NCBI GenBank assembly: GCA_950022655.1
Contig: OX465590.1
Location: 37,833,218-37,897,217 of the forward strand
Reading direction: 5' to 3'
DNA length: 64,000 nucleotides
Source of the DNA: Alentia gelatinosa
Taxonomy: Eukaryota > Annelida > Polychaeta > Phyllodocida > Polynoidae
Below the pieces are notes generated by a model that saw only the letters and a list, made by a program, of their open reading frames with translations, had not been told where the DNA came from and searched no databases. Position numbers and translations under genes: made by a program. The stretch's first letter is position 1. Every line of letters starts with the position of its first letter. Of the stretch, positions 23,281-34,377 are shown in pieces.

Positions 23281-24508
23281 TGGCTCTGGTAGACTGTGAG
23301 CTATCTAACAATCTGCTCTCTGCACCAAGAATTACCCAAGATGTTCACACTCTATAATGATATGTTATCGTTTTGTAAAATATATACCTGTTTTTCACCC
23401 GGAGCTGTTCTAAATGGTGTACCCCTTGAGTAATTAAAAAAGTGTTTTAATAAATGTTTAATTAATTTTTGATAACGAGAGGTATATAACACAAGTGGAA
23501 CATATTCACCTTGTTTGAACATCCTCTCATACCGTGTTTTTTTATTTTTTTATTTATTTTTATTCAATAAGCTTAACGACATAAGTAATCGCCAGCGGGC
23601 GTTCTTCCTGTCAATATGAATATCAAACTCGCTCTATGAGCTCGTTTTATATTTTTATCGACAGAAACGCAGTATGAGAGGACGTTCTAACAAGGTAGAT
23701 ATGTTTTACAAAATTCCCAATGGCTTCCTGCCTTGATAAACAACCCCCAGTGACAAATAAGAGGGCCATTAGCCCCGTTCGTTGCTGGGTAGACTTTGGC
23801 CTTGAATTTCTCTGCATATATGGCGTACATGCCGTGCCATGCTGTGACTTGATGCACGTGAACATGTATCTACATCTTCATCTTACAACTATGAGGACAA
23901 ATATGGAACAGTTTACCAACAATAGTAAGGCAAACACCAACCTTAAAGGAATTCAAAAGCCTAACAAAGCGCATCATGATGGAAACTATCCCGAACTTTG
24001 ATTGAAACTGTGACATAAATAAATATTAAAGACCAAAAGGAGAGATAGACCACTAAGCTTATGAACTCTTGAGCACAACCTACCAACCGGCACCGAGGTT
24101 GTACTATTGAAACCCTAATATATGAATTGGTGTAACCTGTTAATGTACCCACTGCGACCTTTTGTCTCCACCCATCCCTGTGTGAAAATTGACAAAGCTT
24201 GTATTTCAGTATGGGAACCGATTGGAGCCAGCATTATTATAAATGCTGACGGCTAAACCCACTTTATTGAGATTAACAATGAAATGTAACACCATGTACA
24301 GACATCCACATGATCAATAAAGAAATTTTGAAAAAAACCCAACTTTAACACTTTCCATTCGATACCCTAGCGGGAGGCCAACATGTCAAGCTCCACATTT
24401 ATATTTAGCAATATAGCTCCCAGGGAGGAAAGCTATCATTACAATGGTACCGGAAGTGTTCAACATATTGCGTTTGATATGCATTACCTTAGTTGCTGTA
24501 AAGGAAGT
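23281..24508. other. no recognised feature
   Basis: AT-rich. The frame at 23720-24001 has no domain I recognise. A short A-rich run after AATAAAG near 24317 could be an old retroelement tail. Confidence 0.4.
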
Positions 24509-24669
24509 GTATGAAAGTTTAGGGTGAGAGCTCATATTTCATGGAGTTTGAATAGCGTAATAATTCACATGGCGAAGCCACGTGAGTTATGTAGCGATTC
24601 AAACTAGATTGGATCGAGCTCTGATCCTAAACTGTCATAGGTTTCCCAATTTATCTCACACCTCACATT
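24509..24669 (+). mobile_element. modular hairpin element A7, left part
   Basis: The hairpin (about 24509-24645) has apex CACATGGCGAAGCCACGTG. The left edge of the module follows (TTTATCTCACACC) up to the word ACATT. The module resumes at 30396, so it was split by the 5.7-kb insertion. The stem is homologous to the hairpin at 42543. Confidence 0.75.
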
Positions 24670-26172
24670 AGTAGGGGAGCAAAGTGTCCAAAAGGCCCTT
24701 AAAAAGGGGTCACAATGACACCCGAGAGTCTCCTGGCTGAAACTTGCCATGTTGGTCAATTATGACCTCAGGAATCTGAATCTGATGCTCGTTTCTTCCA
24801 AAAAGTGTAGCATCATGCTCGTTTCCATGGAAACAGAAGGAAAACATATTTTAATAATTACTGATGTATATTAAATACTTTGATATAAAAAGGCAAAAAT
24901 ATGCATTTTTTCTGTGAAGAAAATCATTGATTCTTGTGTCAAAAGTATACACTATGAAAATATGCCCTTTTCCATTCTCATGGAAGAATTGTTGCCATGG
25001 TAACATTCCAATTTCTAGGAGAACCCTTATTTTCGTTTTTCTTATGGTACTTTATGGTACTTGATGTTGAATAAAAAGAGTTATTTTATGAACAACACAT
25101 AAAAATTGATGAATATAGCCAAAGTACACAGCAATAATGGGCAGCGCCATTTTTTGAATTCATTAGATTGTTCCCATGGCAACCATCACAAGGTATTTTC
25201 TATGACCATATCTGCCAAATAATGATAAACTAACTGGACATTTGTTTGGTGAGTCCTAATGACATGGCAACTAGTAGAGGAGTAGAGTATAAAAATGGTC
25301 ATTAGAGAGTCTCCTGCATGAAACCTGCCATATTTGTCAATTATTACATGGGGAATCTGATTCTGCCACTCTCTTGGCCAAAAGAATGTAGCATCACTTC
25401 TGTTTCCATGACAACATAAATTCATAATGATTTACTCAAAAATCCCTATTTTCCTATACATATGAATAGTAAGAGTAAGAAAAACAACAAACCATCTGCT
25501 CACAAGCTTTCATTTTCATTTCTGTATGTATACCTTTGAAATATAATGGAGGACTGTTATTTACATTCCCTTAGAATTTTATTGCCATGGCAACCAATGC
25601 TGCCCAAAACATCCACTGCAGGAAGAAACTCTGAATGTATGTGAAACTAACTGCTATACCTTTAAAGATAGAGACTTTTTTCTTGTACTTTAAGAGTCTA
25701 CTGCATAAAACTTGGCATGTTTGTCAATAATTACATGGGGATTATGATTCTGCCACTCATTTGGCCAAAAGAATGTAGCATTACTTCTGTTTCCATGACA
25801 ACATAAAAGCATGATAATGTAGTCAGAAACCACTATTTCCCTATACATATGAATAATAAGTGTGAGAAAAACGGCGAAGCATCTGCTTATGAATTTACTT
25901 TTTAAAGCATGAGATTACACTTGCATTTTTTAAAGCATACATTTGGGACATAATGAGGGATTGTTATTTCCATGTCATTAGAATTTGGTCGCCATGGCAA
26001 CCTATGCAGAATAAAACATCCATTGAAGTAACAATCTCTGGCTGTCATCTAAATAAATTGGTATAACTTTGTAGCCACTGAAGATAGAGATCTAATGGAA
26101 GTATCTATTCTGGTACATTAAAGCATGTAGAATCCAATGGGATGCATCAGCAATCCCAGAATGCAATATCTA
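24670..26172 (+). repeat. left 1.5-kb inverted arm with seven X-box-like motifs
   Basis: Seven 14-mers fit the RFX X-box consensus RYYNYYATRRNRAC, starting at 24821, 24991, 25170, 25402, 25581, 25789 and 25988. An example is GTTGCCATGGTAAC at 24991. They recur at 170-232 bp intervals. No such match was noticed in the spacer. Confidence 0.85.
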
Positions 26173-26202
26173 GGTTGCCATTTTAAATCTGAACACTTTC
26201 AA

Positions 26203-26350
26203 ATAAATACATAATAATGACTGGTCTTGTGTATGAGTGGCCGTAATATCTGAGTAGTTTACATGTAGTAATATCCGAGCGATTAGCGAGGATATTACCT
26301 CATCAATTAGGTCAACAACTTTGTATACAAAACCAGTCGTTATTGTATTC
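26203..26350. repeat. hairpin with GTAATATCCGAGCG arm
   Basis: AATGACTGGTCTTGTGTAT returns as ATACAAAACCAGTCGTTATT. The centre has GTAATATCCGAGCG and CGAGGATATTAC. It is related to the hairpin at 38456-38578, which has the same central words. Confidence 0.65.
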
Positions 26351-26409
26351 ATTACCCACCTAGAAGATCAATAACAAATCTATTGCCATTAAAAAGTTTC
26401 TGTAAGCCA

Positions 26410-26730
26410 TTTAGTTCCAGACACCACAGCACTGTCAGGCATGGCAGTAATTCAGTGTAGACTTGCACCAATAATATAGTTCGCTCTTAATCTGTGATTT
26501 TAGCATGCACAGTCTGTTATGACAGTGATTTCTGACAGTAAATGAGATTATCATAATTGATTCTAAATAATTAGCATTGAATGAACAATCAGGAACTTAT
26601 TTCGAAGTACATGATTATTCAACCTCATTATGGACAGGACTATTTTTCCGGAATCTCCGGGTAGCTAATTCCAGGTGCTCAATACATTTCCTAATACTCC
26701 GTAATAGGTGGGTAATAAATGTACATATAC
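26410..26730 (+). repeat. dispersed repeat also at the right edge of the window
   Basis: It matches 63680-64000 on the opposite strand. Shared words are TTAGTTCCAGACACCACAGC, ATTCTAAATAATT and CCGGAATCTCCGGGTAGC. No protein is evident. Confidence 0.75.
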
Positions 26731-28913
26731 ATGTAGATATAGATTGGGTAACACACCATTTAGTCCAGGTTTTTATATTGGATTTTATAAAAGAGTAATA
26801 TCTCATCAAGAATATCTATCTAATTGTGATATAATCCAAATGGGCAAGAAATGTCTATAGTGTATACAATGAAAATACACAGAGAAAGACATAGTGGCTC
26901 TAATAAGGTGTCAAAACATAAACAACTAGTCTCATTCTGGAGATTATTACAGCTTAGAGCTTAGTGGTAAAAACTGGCGTTGTCAAAACTAATCTCAGTG
27001 AAACACATCAGCAAAGAGTAAAGTCCCATGGTCACTTTAACCCTGTTTGGTATTAGCCACCTTAGGCTCTCATTTCTAATCCCTGTTCCTATTGATTATT
27101 ACAGCCTAGGTATCTTCATTGACATCACCCTTTTTTGCTGTACACAGACATAGTGTCACATGATACCTGTAGTTTCTCTGTATGGGCCTGTATAGCTACC
27201 CTTGATGAAGGTAGTGATCTGGAGTGGTTATAGTTGAAGGGATAGTGGGCCTTAGTGACTCATTTTGTTAGAATATGCCCTGATGGTCAGACTGTATTGT
27301 TCTATTGTTCAGTTTGTTCTTCTATGCATGAGGATAACTGAGGAGCAGCAACAGCCAGAATGGAGGGTGCAAGAACTGGACAATAAACAATAATTTTATG
27401 GATAGGCAGCTGTAAACCATGAGATGTTGATGCATAGTAATACACAAGCACTAGCAAGTGTATTACGATGTCAACTATGAGTTGTTTATAGAGCCGCCTG
27501 TATACCATGGTGTCATAGTTGGGGTATGTCAGTGCATTAAACAGGTATTTCATAATATAGTATAATAAGGTGGAATCAGTAGGACCCTGCTAGATTCCTC
27601 TGTCTAGTAAGATATCATTAAATGGACATTTATAGATGTATATAGAAATTAAAGAAACTCAACCTTTAGTCAGGTTCTCATTTTGAGCCATGTATAACTA
27701 CTTATCTCTAGGTTCTCAGTCCTAGCCCTCTTCACATTCTTGAACTGCCCTTTTGTTACAACCCAGGCAGGGAAGGCAGCATTATCCCAAGGTGATCAGT
27801 AAGTCACATTTGTACTGTAACCTCCTGAAGAGAGGTTTTTCCTTGTTATTACCAGTCCTACAGGACCACCTCAAATGGGATAATCCTCAGGTAATTAGTA
27901 GGACACCTTTCTTAACAGGACTTCAAGGTGTGGGAAGTGCTGTGAGGGGAACCATAGATGACAAAAGCACTGAAATAGTGGCAGTGCCTCTGGGAGTCTA
28001 GTAAGGTTATAATACCAGCTAGTGCATGGTGCCAGATGACACCATATAGTGCCCCATTTTCTCCTTAGTAAGAGCATGCATCACCCCATTCTGATATTCT
28101 GAGCTACCTTGGTCAGCTCTGATCCCAGCATTTATCCACTCAGCCTTAGTGTATTGTTACATTCCAGTACTGATAACAATGGTGTTGACCTTCAAGCTAC
28201 CTTTATCCATTTACAGGATAGCATAGACTTTTAATTTGGCACAGTGAGGGCCCAAGGATCCGTTCCGTAGAAGGGACGCGCGAGGACAGCCTGTCGACCT
28301 ACTGTGAACGCTGAGTATATATACCAAGCGTTACGTAATCCCGGTCTCCACCGCGCCACTCTCGTGTGCGGCGTTGTCCGGAATCACTACACAGTAAGGA
28401 TCGGCATATCGCGCCACCTTCCGTGAAACAAACAAACACTGCTGGATTCCCGTCCCACTACAATATTTTGTTGCTATCTTGTAAAAAATATGGAATATGA
28501 TGTCATACCTACATTCTGATTAAATTTCATCTTCATTGAGCCATTATTTCTTAAATTATATCATAACACATATATTCCATGAATAATGTCCCAAGGCAGT
28601 CACCCAGTCGTGTATGATGATGCTTCTAGGCATAAACTTGGTAATATCTTGGGGCATCACTCAGCATAAATTGGTAATTCACTTTGCCATGTGTTTACAT
28701 TCACTAAAATATATAATATGCCCACCTGGATTATGACACAATTTCATTGATATTTTGATGACAAATAACTTTTGTATAACATCCATTATACCAATTGGAG
28801 TTATAACCTAAATATCATATCTAATTATGATATCCATTCTACCGAATGGTGTTAGACCTTAAGTATCATATCTTTATTAATTTGAAATTATCAGGATTCA
28901 AAATAACAACCAA

Positions 28914-30395
28914 AATATTGCATTTTGGGATTGCTGATGCATCCCATTGGATTCTACATGCTTTAATGTACCAGAATAGATACTTCCATTAGATCTCTAT
29001 CTTCAGTGGCTACAAAGTTATACTAATTTATTTAGATGACAGCCAGAGATTGTTACTTCAATGGATGTTTTATTCTGCATAGGTTGCCATGGCAACCAAA
29101 TTCTAATGACATGGAAATAACAATCCCTCATTATGTCCCAAATGTATGCTTTAAAAAATGCAAGTGTAATCTCATGCTTTAAAAAGTAATCTCATAAGCA
29201 GATGCTTCGCCGTTTTTCTCACACTTACTATTCATATGTATGTGGTTTCTGACTACATTATCATGCTTTTATGTTGTCATGGAAACAGAAGTAATGCTAC
29301 ATTCTTTTGGCCAAATGAGTGGCAGAATCATAATCCCCATGTAATTATTGACAAACATGCCAAGTTTTATGCAGTAGACTCTTAAAGTACAAGAAAAAAG
29401 TCTCTATCTTTAAAGGTATAGCAGTTAGTTTCACATACATTCAGAGTTTCTTCCTGCAGTGGATGTTTTGGGCAGCATTGGTTGCCATGGCAATAAAATT
29501 CTAAGGGAATGTAAATAACAGTCCTCCATTATATTTCAAAGGTATACATACAGAAATGAAAATGAAAGCTTGTGAGCAGATGGTTTGTTGTTTTTCTTAC
29601 TCTTACTATTCATATGTATAGGAAAATAGGGATTTTTGAGTAAATCATTATGAATTTATGTTGTCATGGAAACAGAAGTGATGCTACATTCTTTTGGCCA
29701 AGAGAGTGGCAGAATCAGATTCCCCATGTAATAATTGACAAATATGGCAGGTTTCATGCAGGAGACTCTCTAATGACCATTTTTATACTCTACTCCTCTA
29801 CTAGTTGCCATGTCATTAGGACTCACCAAACAAATGTCCAGTTAGTTTATCATTATTTGGCAGATATGGTCATAGAAAATACCTTGTGATGGTTGCCATG
29901 GGAACAATCTAATGAATTCAAAAAATGGCGCTGCCCATTATTGCTGTGTACTTTGGCTATATTCATCAATTTTTATGTGTTGTTCATAAAATAACTCTTT
30001 TTATTCAACATCAAGTACCATAAAGTACCATAAGAAAAACGAAAATAAGGGTTCTCCTAGAAATTGGAATGTTACCATGGCAACAATTCTTCCATGAGAA
30101 TGGAAAAGGGCATATTTTCATAGTGTATACTTTTGACACAAGAATCAATGATTTTCTTCACAGAAAAAATGCATATTTTTGCCTTTTTATATCAAAGTAT
30201 TTAATATACATCAGTAATTATCAAAATATGTTTTCCTTCTATTTCCATGGAAACGAGCATGATGCTACACTTTTTGGAAGAAACGAGCATCAGATTCAGA
30301 TTCCTGAGGTCATAATTGACCAACATGGCAAGTTTCAGCCAGGAGACTATCGGGTGTCATTGTGACTCATTTTTAAGGTCATTTGCTCCTCTACT
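28914..30395 (-). repeat. right 1.5-kb inverted arm with seven X-box-like motifs
   Basis: Mirror image of 24670-26172. X-box-like 14-mers start at 29083, 29273, 29481, 29660, 29892, 30071 and 30241. Differences from the left arm include a deletion near the outer tip and a few substitutions (GTTGCC here where the left arm complement gives GTCGCC). The motif positions are kept. Confidence 0.85.
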
Positions 30396-30484
30396 ACATT
30401 GACTAATTGGCTAACATTTGTGACATAATCCCCAACTGGGGACTTTTTTTCTAAATACTCCATGGGCGTTGAGTACGATTCCCT
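30396..30484 (+). mobile_element. modular hairpin element A7, right part
   Basis: It begins ACATTGACTAATTGGCTAAC, which continues the module broken at 24669 and matches 42706 onward. Similarity fades after the word GTTGAGTACGA. Confidence 0.7.
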
Positions 30485-30700
30485 GCTTGCGAGTGGCTGT
30501 AGGCCCGTTGAATAACAAGGGTCTAATCAAGTGAACCCTTTTCTGTATGCCATAGACATTCAGGGACGAAGTGTGTCAACTTTATTCAACATTTATGGAC
30601 GATCCTATGGATGGCTGATACTGTCTGAGCAAACGAACTTGAATATCATGAAATGATAACCCTTTTACAAGGTAAAGAAAAGGGTCAATATATAATTAAA
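30485..30700. other. no recognised feature
   Basis: Short spacer with no recognised content. Confidence 0.5.
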
Positions 30701-30990
30701 TAGAACTGCATCGAGAATCGTATAAATAGACAATACTCCACGAGTTTGGATGGGCTGCAATCGTCAACGAGGCGAAGCCGAGTGACGATTACGGCCCATT
30801 CAAACCAGTGGAGTTTTGTCTATTTTACTATTCGAGTGCAGTTCTGGATTTATCTCACCCCTTTTTATGACATTAAATATCATCAAAATTTCACAATAAT
30901 TAGATTAGACTTAGCAAATCCATATGACTCCATCTCAAATTTACTACGCCACAGCTGTCGTGTAGCATTGTCACTTTACAGGTGTGATCG
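30701..30990 (+). mobile_element. modular hairpin element, copy A8
   Basis: The hairpin (30701-30845) has outer arm TAGAACTGCATCGAG and inner arm AATACTCCACGAGTTTGGAT. The apex, CAACGAGGCGAAGCCGAGTG, is the family apex. A module-like edge follows (TTTATCTCACCCC, 30849). The stem is homologous to 37013-37161. Confidence 0.7.
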
Positions 30991-31022
30991 TTGAGTATTT
31001 GATACTCATGAAGAGACGTCAC

Positions 31023-31289
31023 GAGTTTGAGCCTGAGTTTATTTATGCCACGCATTTTGTTGGCTCCGTAATTTCACGAGTCGAAGACGAGTGACATTAC
31101 GGAGCCAACAAAATGCGTGCATAAATAAGCTCAAACTCAAATGAGTGGCATCTAGATTTTATCCTACCCCGTTTCCATATTTTTTCAGTATCAGAAAGTA
31201 GTGGCATAAACAGCACTTTATGTCACACCTGTGACATAAACAAATCCCATGTTAAGCCTATGGCGTTTTTATCAGGGGTAGGATAAAAT
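31023..31289 (-). mobile_element. modular hairpin element, copy A4
   Basis: In the reverse order to A1, a hairpin (31023-31138) precedes the module (31156-31289). The inner stem CGCATTTTGTTGGCTCCG returns as CGGAGCCAACAAAATGCG, with the apex around GAGTCGAAGACGAGTG. The module is bounded by TTTATCCTACCCC and GGGGTAGGATAAAAT, with a core complementary to CCATAGGCTTAACATG. Confidence 0.8.
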
Positions 31290-31668
31290 CATAGATTATT
31301 CAACAGAGCCCAGGCATCACTGGGACTGAGAGGGTTACTTGTTTGTGTCCCTTCTACGCGTGTCCGTTTTGTAGCATCGTTAAGTATGGGTCCCTATTAC
31401 CAAGTCTCAAAAGTCATAAATTGGAGGTGACATCGCTATTCAAGCTGTTATACATCACCATTGTGTCGCGGGAGTACCTCTGATGATGTGACTATAGGAG
31501 CAGCAGCAATGATCAATCATCGTCAAATCTATTAGTTCTCCTGTCTGCAAAGTTCCGTTTTGTTATTGAATTCGGTCTTATAATGCCATAGTGGTATTGT
31601 ACTATTTTGAATATGCCCCTAGCGTTATGGATGTAGAGTAAAATAATGGGTAGATTTATGCTATTTGA
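31290..31668. other. no recognised feature
   Basis: Unassigned. The 157-codon minus-strand frame (31513-31986) spans this and the next element and has no recognisable domain. Confidence 0.45.
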
Positions 31669-32000
31669 CCCTTTAAGGGCGGGCACCTGTGGCATTAATA
31701 TGTGGTAAAGGTCGGGTACTAGTGCTATTGTATACCAACAGAGGGCGGAAGGTCTCAGGCCTATTGTGATAGTTCTATAGTTTAGGACGTGATAAAATAT
31801 GCGATCGTTAATCTTATTATCCATTTTAGTCAGAATAATTAGCAGGGTATTGCATCTATATTCTGTGAAAATTTCATGAATATATATCCAATATTTTATT
31901 CCACAAAAACGAAATTTTGCAAATTTAAGAAAATGATGCCATATGGCATCACCCGCCCCAGCACAGTTAATGCCATATGGCATCACCCGCCGTGAATGGG
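31669..32000. mobile_element. short piggyBac-like MITE
   Basis: The left end CCCTTTAAGGGCGGG and right end CCCGCCGTGAATGGG are inverted. TTAA follows the right end (32001-32004), while the left target is mutated to TTGA. The interior repeats GATGCCATATGGCATC-type palindromes followed by ACCCGCC, as in the other TTAA elements. Confidence 0.6.
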
Positions 32001-32995
32001 TTAAAAGAGGGGGTTATATATGTGGCATATATATCATTGACTGGTGAAAGGTACGGTTTGTGGATGCAGATGTTCCGCTGTCAATACACTGTAGTCAACC
32101 CATCTACTTTTAATGTAATTCAAGATCTATAATAACCTAGTTCCATCTATAGGGCCAGCATACAAGCAGCTGCTCTTGTTAATGTTTGGCAATGCGACAT
32201 TTTGTGTAGTGCCATGTAGACTTATATATTTTAGAGGATACTACACAAATGATGTTGAAACTGGTGGATCAGTAAGTTTCAAATGTAAAGCGTGCACATG
32301 ATATGGATATGATATGAACTGTAATTCAAATCGGACAATGATCACGCTACGCTTTCATCATTGATAATTAATTGCAAATTGATAGTAATTGATACTGGAG
32401 TATATTTTATTTATTCGTAACGGTTTACCGTCCGTTCTAGTCCTTTTATTATGTTTTCATCGCGAATACGAAACTCGCTATTTTACTCGATCACATAGAG
32501 GGTGGTTGTGGCCCCTAAGATTCGAGGTCAACTCTCGACCGTAGAACTGTCCCAAGGCGCTAGAAAATATCATGTAAGGAGGTCAGGGTCAAGGTCGGGG
32601 TTTGCTGCGAATGCAGTCATTGGCTACTCGGTCTACTGTATTCCTTATATGGACTTAGTGTAATGGGACAACTCCATGCTAGGTACAGCCAGGCCGTCTG
32701 TGGTCACCTGACTTCTACCTTTGGTTCACGCTTTCCTATCGGTGTGGACATGACAGTTTGCTCAATTGAAATAGGACAACGCTCACGCTTTCATCATGAG
32801 ATGAATTAATCTAATTTCACAGTTACACAGTTCTTGGTAATGTGGGTATTGGTAACCCTTCTTAGACCTACAGGACTGCTCTTTGCTATCATCAAATTGA
32901 CCTTTACACGTTGAAGAACATTTGTAAATTATATCTAAACGTGAGTAATACTTGGATACTTTTTGTATATACTTGTTTGTGTCCTGTACTGTGTT
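32001..32995. other. mostly unassigned
   Basis: Two short segments (near 32330 and 32770) share ATCACGCTACGCTTTCATCAT-like words, which may be decayed hairpin apices. No gene is recognised. Confidence 0.4.
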
Positions 32996-33503
32996 GTATA
33001 CGGAAACAGGGTTACTGTGGCTGTACGTGATAAATACGCGGTAAAATTGACGATAAAACGACCCGATGCCGAAGGCAGAGGGTCGTTTTATCGTCAATTT
33101 TACCAAGTATTTATCACGTACAGACACAGTATACCTGTTTTCGTATTATTATATACCTTATTTTACCTTAAATTAACTATTTTGTGACATCTTGTTCGGC
33201 TGACTTGGCGGGGTTCTCCGCCTTTCCCGGTACGTACGGATCCTAATGTTATCCAGTGTGTAGCCAACCAACGTTAATAGCGACAATCTGATTGGACGAG
33301 AAGTTTTTCCTTGTCCAATCACAGAGCGCCTTTTAATTCTACACTCCCCTGCGACTAGCATCCAATCAGATTCAATCTTTCCCAAGTAACTATCACGTGA
33401 TCAACCAAACGTACAGCACCCGGGTGCTGTACGGATATAAATACGTCCTGGGTATGAGAGGGCTGTATGTGTAGATTGTTTTTGCACAGGTATATAATAA
33501 TAA
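32996..33503. mobile_element. palindromic element family K, copy 2
   Basis: The hairpin (32996-33157) has the near-perfect stem AAAATTGACGATAAAACGAC and apex CCCGATGCCGAAGGCAGAGGG. The module runs on to GGTATATAATAATA (33490) and holds the 22-bp palindrome GTACAGCACCC-GGGTGCTGTAC. Compared with copy 1 the palindrome differs at paired positions, so pairing is kept. The overlapping frames of 114 and 74 codons are two sides of the hairpin. Confidence 0.7.
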
Positions 33504-33616
33504 TTGTATTGTTCTGTGTAGTCCTGTACCTGGACCTCATTATGGAAGATCGCCCCAACAAGGCGAATAATGTTGTCTTAAATATGTTTTCCTGAATAAA
33601 AAAAAAAAAAAAAAAT
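33504..33616 (+). repeat. retroelement 3' end with poly(A)
   Basis: TATGGAAGATCGCC, then GTTTTCCTGAATAAA, leads directly into a run of A (33598-33616). A related end is at 53585-53745 (TATGGAAGATCGTC, then TTTGCTGAATAAA). This is the non-coding tail of a LINE- or SINE-type insertion. Confidence 0.65.
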
Positions 33617-33656
33617 TAGTGAACTTGCGTCATTCAGAAAAATGAATCACACTGCC

Positions 33657-33686
33657 TGAAGAAGTCTTATGAATTAAGATGAAACT
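33657..33686 (+). ncRNA. hammerhead-like core
   Basis: CTGAAGA (33657-33663), then stem TCTTA/TAAGA (33666-33670 with 33676-33680), then GAAAC (33682-33686). This is the hammerhead order CUGANGA, stem II, GAAAC. Stems I and III could not be settled by eye. Hammerheads of this minimal kind are known in Penelope-like elements. Whether this one cleaves is unknown. Confidence 0.4.
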
Positions 33687-34377
33687 TTCCAACCGAGATA
33701 TTTCATTTCTCCCACCGCCTCCTATTTCAATTTACTGCAACTAAACCCCCAATAGTTTAGTGTTTAGCTTATTGAGACGGCCTTTCGTACATCTTTTTTT
33801 TTTGATCAAATCATAAAACTAATGTAGTAATAATGTTCAGTCACCAGGACACATTCTTATCCAATCAGATTGTGTATTCAAGATATGGTGATATAGCACC
33901 ATACCGGCACAGTATGGGGGTACGTATCAACTACTACTCCCATAGCAGAGGTTGGTATTTATAGTTATTTCCGGCATAGGTATATAGTGATATGTGGGAA
34001 TAACGAAGAGTTGTGCTTTCCCTACCGCTACCACGACATAGGTATATAGAGCTATTGTGCTATGGAGGCGGCCATCTTGCCCCCCGACGCCATCAAAAAC
34101 ACCAGGTGGCGGGACCACCTGACAATGGATATTATCAAAAATATTTTTGGGGGCTTGCCATACAGCAGTATTAGTCTCATCTCAATATTATCTATAGATT
34201 ACAACTCATAATAGTCGTTGCCCCCCGACTACAGTGGCGCTATCTTATAATTTCCCGGCGGATGATGGCGGAACTAGTAATAAATCTGTGCTCTATGTAA
34301 CAATCACTCATTTTAAAAACCACTCGTTTTTTTGGGTTTTTTTGGTAGATTTTCTTGAGAAAAATTAGAAGAATGAA
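33687..34377. other. likely intron or flank of the GPCR gene
   Basis: No coding exon is recognised on the minus strand. Because the receptor exon ends at a splice donor (34396), this stretch is probably intronic. Confidence 0.4.

Larger units (their letters stand above)
26173..28913. other. spacer of the 5.7-kb element
   Basis: Non-coding as far as I can see. It contains a hairpin (26203-26350), a dispersed repeat (26410-26730) and a GC-rich patch (about 28256-28450). Longer frames such as 27302-27553 and 27753-28001 have no recognisable motifs. Confidence 0.5.
24670..30395. mobile_element. 5.7-kb element with 1.5-kb terminal inverted repeats
   Basis: The termini AGTAGGGGAGCAAA and TTTGCTCCTCTACT are inverted. 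ACATT lies on both sides (24665-24669, 30396-30400), and the interrupted host module can be rejoined across the gap. The arms (24670-26172, 28914-30395) are nearly identical. A 79-codon frame occurs with the same translation in both (25186-25425 minus, 29650-29889 plus). Each arm has three related sub-units (starts near 24728, 25299, 25687). The 2.7-kb centre has no recognisable transposase, so the element looks non-autonomous. A 5-6 bp duplication with long inverted repeats starting AG would suit a Polinton/Maverick derivative or another long-TIR class. This is unproven. Confidence 0.85.

Noticed and set aside
25186..25425. 79-codon frame found identically in both arms of the long-TIR element
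   Set aside because: The identity follows from the inverted duplication. It is short and has no domain, and its wording (CCHGN) translates the X-box-like palindrome. It is not counted as a gene.
31513..31986. 157-codon minus-strand frame
   Set aside because: It lies largely inside a piggyBac-like MITE and shows no transposase motif.
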